Assembly (NCBI GenBank): GCA_030522415.1
Contig: CM060106.1
Location: 27,846,985-27,910,984 of the forward strand
Direction: 5' to 3'
DNA from: Channallabes apus
Taxonomy: Eukaryota > Chordata > Actinopteri > Siluriformes > Clariidae
Length of the DNA stretch: 64,000 nucleotides
Below, in pieces: positions 21,921-35,666 of this stretch. The notes under the pieces were generated by a model. It was not told the DNA's origin. It made no database searches and saw nothing but the letters and a program-made list of their open reading frames with translations. The translations under genes and the position numbers were made by a program. Numbering within the stretch: the first letter of the stretch is position 1; each line of letters begins with the position of its first letter.

Positions 21921-22220
21921 AGTTCAGAGTTCTCTAGTTTAGAGTTCTCTAGTTCAGAGTTCTCTAGTTTAGAGTTCTCTAGTTCAGAGTTCTCTAGTTC
22001 AGTGTTCTCTAGTTTAGAGTTCTCTAGTTCAGAGTTCTCTAGTTTAGAGTTCTCTAGTTTAGAGTTCTCTAGTTCAGAGTTCTCTAGTTTAGAGTTCTCT
22101 AGTTTAGAGTTCTCTAGTTCAGAGTTCTCTAGTTTAGAGTTCTCTAGTTCAGAGTTCTCTAGTTCAGAGTTCTCTAGTTCAGAGTTCTCTAGTTTAGAGT
22201 TCTCTAGTTTAGAGTTCTCT
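21921..22220 (+). repeat. 15-bp minisatellite, 20 units
   Basis: Unit AGTT(C/T)AGAGTTCTCT, 20 tandem copies with almost no drift. The only common variant is C or T at base 5 (order C T C T C C T C T T C T T C T C C C T T). Unit 6 has one further change (AGTG). A partial unit follows. Confidence 0.97.
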
Positions 22221-22928
22221 AGTTTTCTATGTTACTAACCATCAAATCAATCAAGTGGATGGATTTTTTTTTGTACGCTGTCTAGTACTTTTTGCCAATT
22301 AAAAGGCAAAAGACAATGGATCAACTACATCAAACTTCACAGGACACTTAAAAAACACACCCAGACAGGTTCATTAAGTTTGGATTAGCATTGGCGTGAT
22401 GTGACTGTCATTAACAAGACAAACATCATTCACATTAGCTAATATTTGGATTTACCATGGCATATTTATTAGAATGGCTGAATTTTTAGCCTACGTTCCC
22501 TGCCTGATATATTTGGTAAAAAAAACAAAAAAAAAACTATTGTTTATTTTAATAAAGCTAACAGCTTAGAATAGTTTTTTACGAGTAGGGATTAGCATAC
22601 ATTACGGAACAAAAGCTTGAGAAGTTTTTTAAACATAGAGCTGTTGCCAGTCACTGAGCATTTTGTTGGTGGAACACCTGTACTCCTACTCAATCATGCC
22701 ATTACCTAATCAGCCAATCATATGGCTGATGAATGATGTGAAAGGCAAAAACAGAAAGGCGGAAATGTTTTGTTTATTAGGGAGATTATAGGAAACCTGC
22801 CAACTGGAAGGATGTCGTATAATGTGTACAGTAAAAACAATGGATATTGGAAAAGTTGAAAGGCTAAGGCTAAGACTTTTCTATTATGGAATAATGTCTA
22901 ATAATTATTTTTTTTATAAACATATACA
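22221..22928. other. Noncoding stretch
   Basis: No gene is seen; AT-rich. Confidence 0.4.
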
Positions 22929-23440
22929 CTACCGTTCAAAAGTTTGGAGTCACTTGCAGATTTCTTTGTTTTTGTTTAGTGATTTATTTTCTACATTCTA
23001 CAACAATACTGGGGATTTAAAAACTATAAAATAACACATATGGGATTAGGTAATTACGTAACAACGACAAAATCAACAGTTAGTTGTTATTGTAAGACAC
23101 AGAGGTCGGCCTTTCTGTAATAGTTCTTGCAAGAACAGTATTGTCAAGTGCATTCGCAAAATCCGTCCAGCACCATAATGAAACTGGCTCTCATGAAGGC
23201 CGTCCCAGGAGGGCGAGACCAAAACCTCCCTCTGCTGCAGACGAGAAGTTCATTTAGAGTTATCAGCCTGAAAAATGACCAATTAACAGCAGCTCAGATT
23301 AGAGGCGTTATGAAGTCTTTACAGAGCAGAAGTAGCAGAAACATCTCAATGTCAACTGTTCAAAGGAGATTCATGCAGTTTTTTGGACGCCTTCAACAAA
23401 ACTTTACAATGTAGAAAGAAATAAAAATCAGAAACGATCA
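22929..23440 (+). mobile_element. Tc1-like remnant (5' part), interrupted by a SINE
   Basis: It starts at the Tc1-type end CTACCGTTCAAAAGTTTGG. Broken frames read GSHEGRPRRGRPKP and then FRVISLKNDQLTAAQIRG, parts of a transposase helix-turn-helix. The SINE at 23,441 cuts it. Confidence 0.7.
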
Positions 23441-23768
23441 TTCATTCATTTTCTATACCGCTTTATCCTGTGTTCAGGGTCGCGGGGGACCTGGAGCCTA
23501 TCCCAGGAGACTTCAGGCACTAGGCGGGGTACACCCTGGACAGGGTGCCAATCCATCGCAGGGCACACACACATACACCCAATCACACACTACGGGCAAT
23601 TTTGGGAACGCCAATTAGCCTAACCTGCATATCTTTGGACTGTGGGAGGAAACCAGAGTACCCGGAGGAAACCCACCAAGCACGGGGAGAACATGCACAC
23701 AGGGGAATCGAACCCGGACCCTGGAGGTGCAAGGCGACAGTGCTAACCACTACACCACCGCGTGGCCT
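23441..23768 (-). mobile_element. tRNA-derived SINE, copy C, nested in Tc1
   Basis: Reverse orientation: an (ATTC)n tail first, the tRNA-like head last. It is flanked by an 11-bp target duplication AGAAACGATCA (23,430-23,440 and 23,769-23,779), so it landed in the older Tc1 remnant. Confidence 0.9.
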
Positions 23769-23779
23769 AGAAACGATCA

Positions 23780-25555
23780 TGGAGTTAGAAATTTAACCAG
23801 TTTATCAAATTAAGTAGTGCCCTTGGTTAGTGGTTAGAAATGGATTTGCGATTCATCCTTGTGTCAGACGATAGTTAGCTTTGTAATTGACTGCTGTATA
23901 ATTTACTTTATCAATGCTATACAATCAAAGTTCTGTTGATCAACTGATTCTGTTGACCTGTGACTTGACGTACTGTAAGGAATGGACATGACTGCACAGT
24001 ATTCATTACCCACGCCAGTACTTTCAGTTTCAACAGATAATGAAACCACTGACAATACTGTACAGCTGTATTAAGCAAAGCAGCCATTTATTTAACATGC
24101 ACAGTAATTAGTGTAATGGTTTATAGGACGTAATGTTTAAACTATAAATACAGCAGACATGAAATAGCATTTCTGTAATCTCTCTAATCTCTGATGGAGC
24201 GTAAACTGTCCATGGGAAGGGTCAGAACGACCCTTTCAGATGCTATACACATTCTTTATACACCATCCTGTGTAAATGACCTTGATGACGGTTAAAGATG
24301 ACCTTGAACCACTGCAGTAGTTTTTACCCTGTAGCGGATGAGTTTTTATACCAGATAGTCAAAGTATTTCAAATGATAAAGTAATGGTTTTAATAGAAAT
24401 TCATGGCAAAAATCATGACATGTTTTTCTTTTCAATATAGCCTCATACTAGCGGTGACGTTTATTCATTTCTTAGAACTTCATCATGGAAAATCTGAATA
24501 ACATTAACCTGAGTACGGTAGCTGAATAAGAGTACACATAGTAATTATTAATTATCCTCAGTTAAACTATGAACCTTTTAAAACTATGCCTATGCTTAGG
24601 GTGTCACCGAATCCAGTAGCAATGCTCACTATCAAGCTTATAATCATTATTGTGACTGGATTATCATATTTCATTTACACTTCATTTCTGTTGACCCTGG
24701 AACACTTGCTACTCAGCAAAATCAGGACATGGGAGTTGATACCAGGACATCATTTGTAGTTTCTGAAATATCATCTTTCAGAGCCATCAGTAATTTTCCT
24801 GTACACTTTTGTCCTGGTAATCAGCTTATGCTCTCGATTATATTACGCTCATTTTGTATAAATTGTGTCTGAATGGAGTTGCAGACCCTATAGGCCACCT
24901 GTCTGTGGAATTCTTTACCTTATATTTACCATCGGTGTTACCGCAGTGTTTAAAATGTGGGCGTTTTTCCCCAAGCGTGTTCAGTTCCCATACTGGAAGA
25001 GCAAGATTAGCAGAAACGCAGCTCGTACGTCGGCCATCAGGGCTTAGCTATGAGAACGGCAAAACAGACACACACACTGCATAGCTGTCTTGAGGGCAAA
25101 AGCTGAACACACCTTTGCCCAACAGCACTAACACTTTAATGGGTGGATATTTATAGTAAAGTTTGTATTTTAGTGTCTAAGCCAGAAAGATGTCTCTTTT
25201 CCCGCTTAGCTCAGATGAATAGGGCATAAAGTGTTCTTGAATAGAGAGTCACACACTGTCGTCTGTGCACGGAGAGTGAGAGAAACACACTTCCTGGTGT
25301 GACATTTGACCATGAAACCGCACAGGACCTCGAGGCCTTCAGCAGGGTGCTACAGTACTTCAAATGCTAGACATTCTTTCCTGCTGATAAGAGCTTTTAA
25401 AAAAAAACTTCTTTCAATGATGTCAGAAGAGCATTGAACATTAGTGTTCAGTGTAAATACTAGACACTGGCAGTCAAGTTTCAGGAATTCATATAGCTTA
25501 TACTGTAGTTTCCCTTAACAAAAATTCAATCTAACTAAAAGCAATGTTTAATATG
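23780..25555. other. Noncoding intergenic stretch
   Basis: No recognised gene. Two overlapping frames of 60-76 codons at 24,854-25,084 have no family I recognise and no supporting signals. Confidence 0.4.
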
Positions 25556-25893
25556 ATGGCACGCAATAATGCTTAGTGGTTATCACTGTCACTTTGCACC
25601 TCCAGGGTCCAGGTTCGATTCCCGCCTCTATGTGCATGGAATTGGAAGTTCTCCCCGTGCTTGGTGGAATTCCTCTGTAATCTCTGGTTTCCTCCCACAG
25701 TCCAAAGACTTAGGTTGCAGGTTAGGTTAATTGTTGTTCCCAAAAAATTACACACAAAGTGTGTGTGTGTACAGTATGTGTGTGCCCTGCGATGGATTGG
25801 CACCCTGTCCAGGGTGTACCCCACCTCGTGCCCTAAGTCTCCTGGGATAGGCTCCAGGCCCCCCACGACTCTACACAGGATAAAACGCTATAA
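25556..25893 (+). mobile_element. tRNA-derived SINE, copy D
   Basis: The A-box region is altered (TTAGTGGTTATCAC), but the B box (GGTTCGATTCC), body and TGCCCTGCGATGGATTGGCA are clear. Confidence 0.85.
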
Positions 25894-26204
25894 TAATTGG
25901 TAATATTTAGACTACTGTATTTCTATCTGGAAACTGTTTTCTATCTGGATGAAAAGAAGTTATGGCCAGGAAAAATTCATCATATTTCTTTTAATAGCTA
26001 ACAGCCGACTTACCGAAAACAATAGCTTTTTTACAACAATTGCTAAGCTGAAGAGAAAAGGCAAGGGCAAATACTTGGCACACAGACATGTATGTACACA
26101 CTGTACCGAAGAAGGACACTCGTGCATGAATCACACTTAAGTTGCATAAAAATAGACTTCAGACTTGACTCGCAACTTGTCCTTTATGACTCACAACATG
26201 CATG

Positions 26205-26450
26205 GGCCCTGGACATTTTGTTAGGAACACTTCATGCAATTATCTACTCATCCAATCGGACACCAGCAGTGCAATGCATAAATTCATGCAGACGAAAGAC
26301 AGCAGCTTGTTCACATGGGGGAAATTGTAATCTCAGTGATGTGGACTAAGACATGGTTGTTATGGCCAGATGGGTTGTTTTGGGTATTTCTGTAACTGCT
26401 GCTGATCCTCTGGGCCAGAAGGTCAGAGTCACTGAAATAAAGACACACTG
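26205..26450 (+). repeat. DNA-transposon-like repeat, copy 2 (partial)
   Basis: It shares TTAGGAACAC, GCCAGATGGGTTG and GGTATTTCTGTAACTGC with the element at 16,262. Its 3' end is lost. Confidence 0.55.
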
Positions 26451-26454
26451 TTGT

Positions 26455-26675
26455 TGTTAGTCTTTCAGCTGCTCCTGTCAAGGGGTCGCCACAGCGGACA
26501 CAATCCACTGGACGATCACAAAAACTAGTTTTACGCCTCATGCCCTTCCTGGTGCAACCCTCCCATTTTATCTGGGCTTGGGACCGGCCCTGCATCCAGT
26601 GGCTGGGGTTTGGGCATTGAACCCAGGCCTTACACATGGCAGGCAAGAAACTTCCACTAAGCCACCAATCCCCAA
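26455..26675 (+). repeat. Interspersed repeat copy 2
   Basis: It matches 2,275-2,485 in order: CTGCTCCTGTCAAGGGGTCG, CCCTTCCTGGTGCAACCCTC, GTGGCTGGGGTTTGGGCA. Confidence 0.6.
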
Positions 26676-28838
26676 TCACTCTTCAAAATGTGGGGTGCAA
26701 AAAAAAAAAAAAGAAATCCCAGAACACACAGAACATCAAACCTCAAGGTGAATGAGCCTCAACAGGAGCTGACCACATTGGGTTTCACTTCTATCCACTT
26801 CTGTCATTCAAGAGCAGAAATCTGGGCCACAGTGGGCAGATACTCTCTAAAATAGAGCTGTTAAGGGGAAATAAAACTCTTTTAAGCCTTTTTCCAGTCT
26901 TTTAGGGATGGGTGATCCACTGACCGCTGTAGCTTCAGATTTCTTGTTCTTGGCTGACAGGAGAGGAACTCAATGTAGTCTTCTGAGATACACTGGTTTA
27001 TTGTTCATTGGTATTTTTTGTTTGTTTCCAGGAACTTTTCAATATCTCAAGCGGTAATAGACAGATTTTTATGTCATTTCTGCCTTTACATTGAATTACA
27101 CAATTTTTTTTTTATTGTTTAACGGTTCCCACATACTCCTCATGTAAATCCTGTTGACTTACAGAAGCACTTAAAGCATCAAGACTTGACTTAGACTTCA
27201 TTACTTTTGAACATCTAGGCCTGTACTGAGATTAAGTAATCATATAGAAATGAACATGATCAATGGCAATGGAATATAAGAAAGGAGAATTGAAAATAAA
27301 AATAAAAGGCTATGGCAAATGGAAAGAGATAAGCAAAAAAAAAAAAAAATAACCCTAATTGGGGTTGAAAGTAGTAAAAAATGAAAGGGACGCATAAAAA
27401 GTTTGTGGAGCGAAGGAGCCACAGCATTGCCACTGTGTTTCCTCCCTCATTGTGGCCGTCATAAAGCAAAGAAAGGGAACATAACTCACACTGAGAGCTG
27501 AGACACACTTCACACTCTGCCAGGAGTGAAATGAATAGTAGCTTTCAGACACAAAGCAAGGGAGACAGAAGAACGGTGATGGCCTGCAGCTCTGCTTTTC
27601 TCTTTCTATTCACACTGCTGACACACAGAACAGCTCGAAAGTCCACGTGCTCAGGGATGCTGCATTCCATCAGGATTCACTTGCTCGTTCATCAGAAACG
27701 TGTGTAGGCATCAAGGGGACACACTTTGTTCCATCAATTCACCAACTGAAGAGTTTTCTACTTAGTACTAGATCGAATCATTAAAAAAGACAAAGTTGTA
27801 CCATGTTACTGAGCCGTACTGGACACCAATAATCAATATCTTATTTCACAATTTTTATATTATGAGCCCAATCTCTTGCAAAAAAAAAAACAGAACTGCA
27901 ACAATTTTAAAAAACATTCTAAGTGAGGAATTCTTCCATTTACTTGTTAGCCACAGTAAGCAAATATCAGACACCAAGTGTGTTTTTATATAATCAATAT
28001 GTTAGTGAAAAACTGAAAATGTGATTTCCCCCCTTGAAAGTTCCTTTTGATCAGATAAGAACCATGCCACAAATTTGCCGCCAGGGGGCAGAAGAGAGCC
28101 ACAGAAAATGTTCTTAACAATTTAACTGTATTATAAAAAAAAAAAAGGATCATGCTATTTCACTCTATAAACATGTAATATTTTTTCAGGAATGGGTGGA
28201 CATGCTTACCAAGTAGGTAGAAATAATTTATTCACATCAGCAGGGTTGTCAGTTTTGTTCTTCAAAAAAAAAATTTTTTTTTTTTTTTTTTAAACCATCC
28301 ACCACCCATGCTGGCCAGACCTGAACAATAGCTTCTGAGCTTTTGTTGCCTGGCTGAGAATGCCTCATATCTGTCTGCTTTTCTTTTTCTCAGCTGTAAA
28401 GCGTTAGAGAAAAGGATGAGACCAGAGTTCCTAAAGGCAGTCCCGCCTCACACACCCCCCCCCCCCCGCATTCCAGCATGCGGCTGAACATAAGGGGTTG
28501 ATTTGGGCCTCCCTGATCTTCCCTCTATCTCTGTCTTTTTCAGGCTTCAGACTGTCTGACCCAAAACAGTGAGTCCAGTACGCAGATCACACATGGAACA
28601 TAAAGAATATAAGGGCGAGGGAAAAACACACAAACTTTAAAGAACAAGCAGTGTTGACACAGCTGCGTAAAATGGGTCACTGGGTGAAAGATAGAAATGG
28701 TGGGGAAGTCCACTGCAATAATATTGCTCATATTAGTGTAAATATTATTAGAATTAAAAATCATTTTCACAGCTGATCTTAGATTGAATACAGGTTTTCC
28801 TAGTACGTTCACTCATTGCCTGTTCCGCAGCCTCTTCC

Positions 28839-28866
28839 TCACACACACACACACACACACACACAC
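28839..28866 (+). repeat. (CA)n microsatellite
   Basis: About 14 units. Confidence 0.9.
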
Positions 28867-29397
28867 TGAATAGCAATGTTTGTGTAGGGGGATCATTCTG
28901 AGCACAAAACTAGGATATAAATGTATCAGGTGCAGCACTTGTATTAGGATCTGACACAATGACGGATTATAGGATTATTCATACTCAATATGTCTGAAAA
29001 AAGTAAAGTTTTATGATTTAGTTGCACACAATAGCATGTTTGTTTTTTTTGCTAGGCCAGTATTTGTTCATATCTGATCGCTGAAGATCATGCACTGTTC
29101 CATTTTCATTGATGGATAAGATGAAGGGAACCTACAAAGAATAAAGTTAACCGATAGGGTAGGTATGGTATATGTGTATTATATTCACCTATAATATTAA
29201 TGTGCAGTGTGACTTATTAAAGGATATGTATGACCAGACGCAGAACTGTGATTAACTATTTGTAATTTTATTTCATTTTTCCTGATTTTAGTCTACAAAA
29301 TATAAATGCATACATAGAGGTAGTGGCAGGATTTGTTTGTTTTCCCTCCAGATTAAGACAAACATCATTAAAACTAGAAAGACAAACAAAGATCTTT

Positions 29398-29409
<12 letters not shown>

Positions 29410-29457
<48 letters not shown>
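29410..29457 (+). repeat. (TA)n microsatellite
   Basis: About 24 uninterrupted TA units. Confidence 0.95.
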
Positions 29458-29462
<5 letters not shown>

Positions 29463-30271
29463 CTGCAATTCCTTGAATGCAATATGGAGGAATGTGTCCA
29501 GCACTTCATCACACACCAGCAAGAATGAAATATTGGCCCCCATACCTAGCTGGCTTTATTCAATGCTGAGATCTGAGTTACTCAACTACAGAGTGAGTGA
29601 ATGAGTGCTGAACAAATTCCTTCACACGGAGGGAGGAATCTCAAATTAGGCATTATACACGGAATGTTTCTGTTCATAAGTATAAAATAAAATGAATGAT
29701 ACAATGTACAGTGCAAGTAATCACAGTGTATTGCAAAAAAAACAACAACAACAGATTGTCAACACAGATATACTGTATGTAATAAAACGAACAGATGACG
29801 ACTCCCATAGTAAATCACGTTAATGCTTTAGCAGTGGATATGAATAGTGGACCACAGTTAAGCCAGATTAAACAGTTCGAGTTTACCCTGCTCAGTGATA
29901 AAGGTTGCTTAAGTTCATTCCATCATTGTTTGAAGCGGGAGTGCCAGACTCCATTCCTACGGGCCCGCAGCAATACTGAAGCTTGGGTTTCTCTCTGTTC
30001 TAAACCAACTCACCCCACGTAGACCTAATAGCCCGAATGAGCTATTGGACCTCTAGGATATATAAATAAATCAGAGATCAGTCATAAAAATCGGACCTTC
30101 CTTTACTTTTCCAAACATAACAGCATTGTTCCCACCTGCACACCCGAGTAATCACGCTGTTCTCTTTCTTGCTCTCTCTGTTCCTGCTTGTGAATAACAG
30201 GTGGATATTATGTTTCATATTGTACATCCACTCCACAGTTTCATATTATCAACACAACCAGCTATACACGT

Positions 30272-30305
<34 letters not shown>
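30272..30305 (+). repeat. (CA)n microsatellite
   Basis: About 17 units. Confidence 0.9.
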
Positions 30306-30307
<2 letters not shown>

Positions 30308-30708
30308 ACTGTCGAGGGAACTGTTAGAGCTGAATTGACAAATGATTCAAATGAAACTAAACATATCCAGTGCTTTAACACCAATGCAGATTTTAAGCTC
30401 CCATAGATAAAATGCTAAAAATATCAATGATAAACACTGTACAGTATGAGATATTTCGAGTCGAGTGGTTTTTATATTACAGTTATAACACTGGTTTTTA
30501 GCCACAGGAACGAACCTGCTTGTCACTTCATAACACACTATGTTGATCCCTCGGTTCACATCAGGGGCTTTGATTATTTTACATTTCGCATACGTGTGCA
30601 GCGGAGTTTAGAGCTTTGAAGAGGTTTCGAGGTGATTGATAAGAAAATGCAACAAAAAAAAAAGCACTGAAGAGGAAGAGCAGCATAAGACTGGTTGCAT
30701 TTGGAGAG

Positions 30709-30732
30709 TGTGTGTGTGTGTGTGTGTGTGTG
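30709..30732 (+). repeat. (TG)n microsatellite
   Basis: About 12 units. Confidence 0.9.
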
Positions 30733-30818
30733 AAAGAGTGAGTGAGGTAACATTAAAACTTATTTAAAAAAATATTTAAAAAAAATAAAACAGTTGTATT
30801 AGAACAAGTAATTGTCTA

Positions 30819-30820
<2 letters not shown>

Positions 30821-30873
<53 letters not shown>
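30821..30873 (+). repeat. (TA)n microsatellite
   Basis: About 26 units, 250 bp downstream of the cgnl1 stop. Confidence 0.95.
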
Positions 30874-30877
<4 letters not shown>

Positions 30878-30975
30878 AGTATAAAAGTTCAGATTTAAAA
30901 GTTGAGTGGTCTTTACTGTCCTTCAGTATGTCATTACTTCATATTCCCGGTCATTCATAAATTACAGAACATCTT

Positions 30976-31003
30976 TATCATCATCATCATCATCATCATC
31001 ATC
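30976..31003 (+). repeat. (ATC)n trinucleotide repeat
   Basis: About nine units, about 120 bp past the cgnl1 stop, probably in its 3' UTR. Confidence 0.9.
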
Positions 31004-31124
31004 CAATTTGACTTTTCTGTTGCTTTAATAGGCACAACTTCAAAAGAATGCACTTCAATGCACTTATAAAACATTCCATTCCATTAAACACAGATAGTGG
31101 AGGATAAACGTTCACAGTTGTCAC

Positions 31125-31287
31125 TCAGAGAGAGAACGCGTTAATGATCGCGTCCTGACTGCTGGAGCGTTTATACCCTGACGACGAGCTGAAGTAGGTC
31201 TCTCCGTCAGTGCTGATGTCGTCGTCGTCGTCTTCATCATCATCGTCATCCATGTTGTGAATGAGGGGAGCCGAGGTGTTCTTTCGT
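31125..31287 (-). CDS. cgnl1: cgnl1 last coding exon (acidic tail, aa 1261-1314)
   Basis: This exon encodes [12 protein letters not shown], an 11-residue D/E run, DISTDGETY and a Ser-rich end, then TGA at 31,125-31,127. The acidic stretch followed by STDG is the family's C-terminal signature. The closest polyadenylation-like hexamer downstream is ATTAAA (minus strand) at 31,024-31,029. It would leave a 3' UTR of only about 100 nt, so the true 3' end may lie further left. Confidence 0.93.
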
Positions 31288-34200
31288 CTTTGGAAGGAAA
31301 CAGAAGTTCGGTCAGCTTTCGCGATCTGCCAACTTCTTATCACACGTAGTTATCTTTTACATTATTACTGTTTACTTTCACACCAAGAGCGGCGCTGTGC
31401 CATAAAGCACTAATGGCTTCACCTTTTCTGTTTTTCTGGTTACCTTATCTCACTGCGCAATGCTTTGAGCTGATTCTGGAGCTGCTCGTTGGCCTCCTGC
31501 TGCTCCTCCAGGTCCCTCTGTAGTTTCTTCTTGCTGTGCTCGAGCCGGTCGATCTCCTCCTCTGCCTCGTCCATCTGCCTCTTCAGAGCCTTCATGCGCA
31601 GAGTTAACTGCACGCACAAGTTCAACCCTTGTACAACTCAAACTCACAGACTTGATGTGCCGTGCAGGCAGTAGGTGTTTGTATTGTGCTCACCTGGTCC
31701 TTCTGATCCTGTAGCGAATGCTGCTCTTCATCCATCTGCATTAACATGTCCTTCACCTTACGATCCAACCGGCGGTTCACCAGCTGCAGGTTTGCACGTT
31801 CCCTGGTCCAACACAATGTGACACAGGTAAATATCTTCATCCTGTTTTTGGTTTTCCTACTATTATAGCTACAATATTGTAGTGTCCAACCTTTCTTCTG
31901 CTTCCAGTCTCTCTTCCAGCTCCTGGATACGGCTCTCTAGCTGGACCACTAGACCCTCTTTAGTGGACTTCTGCGAGCTCTCCAAATGAGATATCCTGCT
32001 CTTCAGGTCCTTATTCTATTAACAACAGTGTACGGTCAGTATGGCAAAAATAACATCCTTATAAATAAGTGGATTTGTAGATTTGAAGCATGAAAACTTT
32101 TTAAACATGCACCGATCTCTCGTCAGAAATGAACTCTCCCGGAAAGCCCATGGAAAAAAGAACAAGGCTTTTTATTTGTATTTATTTATTTATTCGGAGT
32201 GCTCTACAGCATAAAAGAGGCGTTTCATGTTCACCTGTCTGTCCAAGGCAATCTTATCACACTCCAAGTCTTGTTTGCTGGCTCTCTCCTGCAGCAGCTC
32301 ACTCCTCAACTGCTCCATCTGTCACACATCATTACACCCAATCAGACACACAACACAACCCAGCACAGTAAACATATTGCACTGTAAACAAATGATATAT
32401 AGGAAGAACATCTCAGACAGTAAATGATGACGTTTCCTTTTTAGAGTCGCTGATGGGGGAAGTTTATAATCACCTGAACGTTCTCAGTACCAATTAGCAT
32501 TTTTTTTTTCAGTTCACGTGAAAAGGTTAGGTTCCACTGAACTGCTCTCCGAAATTCTCGCCAGGCTACATTCTCGAAAAAACACTTCCCTTTAATTAAA
32601 TTCTTTAAAAATACCCAGAGTGACTGAACTGGGACAACACTGTCTGCAGTGCTCTTGTGTCTCCATCACGCCTCACCTTGAAGACACGCTTCATCTCACG
32701 GTCCACTCGGAGCATGAAGGGTAATCACTAAAGGGTATCGGCTGGATTCACAGAGCCGAGTCACGCATCCCACAATGCAACAGCTTATTAAAACTTATCA
32801 ACCGGAATCCCAAGTACATGTAGTATTTTTATGAACGTCTAAAAAGAATGGCTTGATATTACACTCACATTCTTTTCCATTGACTTTAAATGTAGCGCAT
32901 CGGGTCAGTTACTTGATGCCTGAATGCATTCAATTCAATTAATATGATATAGATGAAATAAAAGAAATAGAAACAACTACTTTACTGCATATGCGACTGC
33001 AACGTGCCTAAAGATACAATTTGAAAATCGTTTGATTATGTAACAGCAACCTTGTTTCCCCTCTCGTCCATTCCAACCACTCAGCCTGATCGTCTGTCAT
33101 CATCTGCACCTGTTCCTAGTTAGATGCTTTTTATGCTTGAATGATTTATAGGTCATTGTACAAACACGAAACATTCCTGAGTTGGACTGAAAATGAAAGA
33201 CAAAAACAACGAGGCCTTCGGGAAAGCATTGAAGAAATATTCCTCAAGACAACATTCAAAAAAATACAAGAAAGTCTGGCTCTTTGGAAGCAAAATATGA
33301 AGAAATGCAGGGGGGCCAAGACTTTTGGACAGTACTTTATGCTCGCTGACTTTCTGTTGTGATTCAAGACACAGTATAACTTATTATCTGTTATAGCAGA
33401 CATTTCAAAAATAATGCATTTAATGTATATTAATATATATATATAGAGATAAGACTGACACGTACACCCTATAATAAACCCTACAGATGTTCTATCCACA
33501 TCTGTCCAGCTGAACAGTACAGAAGTGCACCGAGTGATGCGGACAGACGGATTGATATGGAAACAATGAGAGGACGACTATCTGCTGGCACGAGGCGGTA
33601 ATGGAGGATGATATTTTATTCCAATTAGTGTGTGACAGCGAGTCTCAGCAGTGAGCGATGGGCTGCGTGTGTTACCCTGCGCTGCAGGGCGCCGACTCAG
33701 CAGAGCACGGCACACTAACACACTCGCACACGCATCGGAGAGAGGGAGAGAGAAGAGCAGGAGATTACTCTTATTTAGACATTCTCATTTTGCACCTGGT
33801 GCCATGGGTCTCAGGTGTGCCCATCCTGTTACCAACCCTACCCCCCACCCCTACCCCCCCACCCCACTGCCCCTTTAATACCCCTCATTCCCATAATCTA
33901 CTTCCCCCTAAACCTTTACAGTACTCCACTGTTTCTACGGAAACTCACCCTGGCCTCTCGCTGCACCATTGTGACGTTTTTTTCTTTTTGCCTCCATTTC
34001 CTAATTCCAGACCATCTATGTTATTGTATTCCCTCATCTATTCATCATTAGCTCAACTCGAATCCAGATTTGGCACGATGAATGCGTCTCTACAGGTGTG
34101 TTAATGTCCATGGACCTGATTATGTCATTGGGAAAGAGGTTTCTCCGAAAACAATACGCAAGAAAAGCCATGTGAAGCTGGAACAGGGCAAACGTTTATG

Positions 34201-35629
34201 GTGTAAACATCCCCTCGGCGTCAAGCTGAAAATAACCGGCTTGTTTCCAAAATGGACTTCCCCTGCACACACACATGCACCATGCTGAAACGTATAAGCA
34301 GCTCATTCTACGAAATCCATTAACATGACGTTGTTGTTCCATCGAATCCTACACAGGTCGACTTCATCTGAATATTATGAACTTCATATTCTAAAGCTGG
34401 AAAGGAGAGTGGGTTGTCATTTAAATGTGAACCTCCTACTCTGGGATTCCCGAATCTTCTGTTTAGAGTGAAGACAGGCGCCTGCTAATCTGAGAAGCCT
34501 GGTGACTCGTGCATTCTGGCTGAGGCACTGCATTAGAAAAAGCTCCTAATTGATGCATGAAAACTGAACAGGCAACGTTACATGATGGGACGGCCTGCCA
34601 AAGCGGGCCGATTACACAAGATCCTCTTACAATACGATATCCCGTCATACAAATCCCTCTTCACACACAGAAAACAAGCCTGGATGGACCCATTCACAGA
34701 GCGGCCTGTGTGCAGTTACAAAGGGTATACATAAGGAGTTTAACTGCGCCCAGATCCCAGGTTCTAAAGAAACGTGTTGTGAGAAACGTTCACCTGTTCT
34801 CTGCCTCGATCAATTCTGTCCATCAGCACGTCCGCGCTCTGTCTTTCCTCTTCCAGTTCCATCTCCAGATGAGCTACCTGGTCCTGCAGGACGAAACACA
34901 CACAGATTATCATCACCTGAAGGCACTGCTAGGTAGGTGTGGGAATTCCAATCAACATGTCAATTAACATGACACCAATGGCCTGAGAACATTTCTCCGT
35001 CATTTCCCTAATAACAAACACCAACATCTATGAAAATGTTCAGTTTAACTGGGACTTTGCATAGATTTACTCAAAATGAAATCTCTTCTGCTTTAACCAC
35101 ATTCCAAGTTCTCAGCTCCGAAAACACGATGGATTAGTGTGAGCTCATATTTATATATGACAGTGATCTGAATTCAACATTGACAGTCTGGTAAAGCCAT
35201 CAAGCAACACGTCATGCGTTCCACCTGTTGATGGCTCATTAATGCGGTGTTCTTTGTGCGTTTCTTTTCTGGTTACTGGTTTTCCCGTGGTTGAGAGACC
35301 GGGACACTGAGCAGAAACCTCAAAGTGCGTCTGTGTGCTGAAAGTAATCTTTGGATTGATTGTGTAGACTAAAATAAAAAGCATTAGACACACCAAGTCT
35401 GTTTCGAATCCTTCATTCCCCAAACATCCCAAGAACTGTTCCAGATCTAGATGAAATCAGTTTACCCCTGACTGTGTGTACCACCATACTGTTGTGGCAT
35501 CAGGTGTGTTTATGATGGAGAATTCCAGGTAAACGGATGTTCCTCACTGAGAATTCCATGTACAGTGGTTTGCTCCATAATGAGATATCACAACGCGTAA
35601 AAGAAGATGATTATTCAAGCTGATTTGTC

Positions 35630-35666
<37 letters not shown>

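Larger units (their letters stand above)
26680..31124. other. cgnl1-myzap intergenic region next to the cgnl1 3' end
   Basis: No gene is seen. Several microsatellites and homopolymers occur (C13 near 28,456-28,468; T-runs near 28,270). The true cgnl1 3' UTR may extend into the right part. Confidence 0.4.

Noticed and set aside
21921..22220. CRISPR-like array
   Set aside because: Units are contiguous 15-mers without spacers, in a vertebrate genome.
21792..22238. 148-codon frame of EFSSL/EFSSS repeats
   Set aside because: It is the translation of a 15-bp minisatellite. Any frame without a stop in one unit stays open. No start context, splice or domain.
24854..25084. Two overlapping frames of 60-76 codons with a hydrophobic stretch
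   Set aside because: No recognised domain, no splice or start evidence, and neither frame is clearly favoured.
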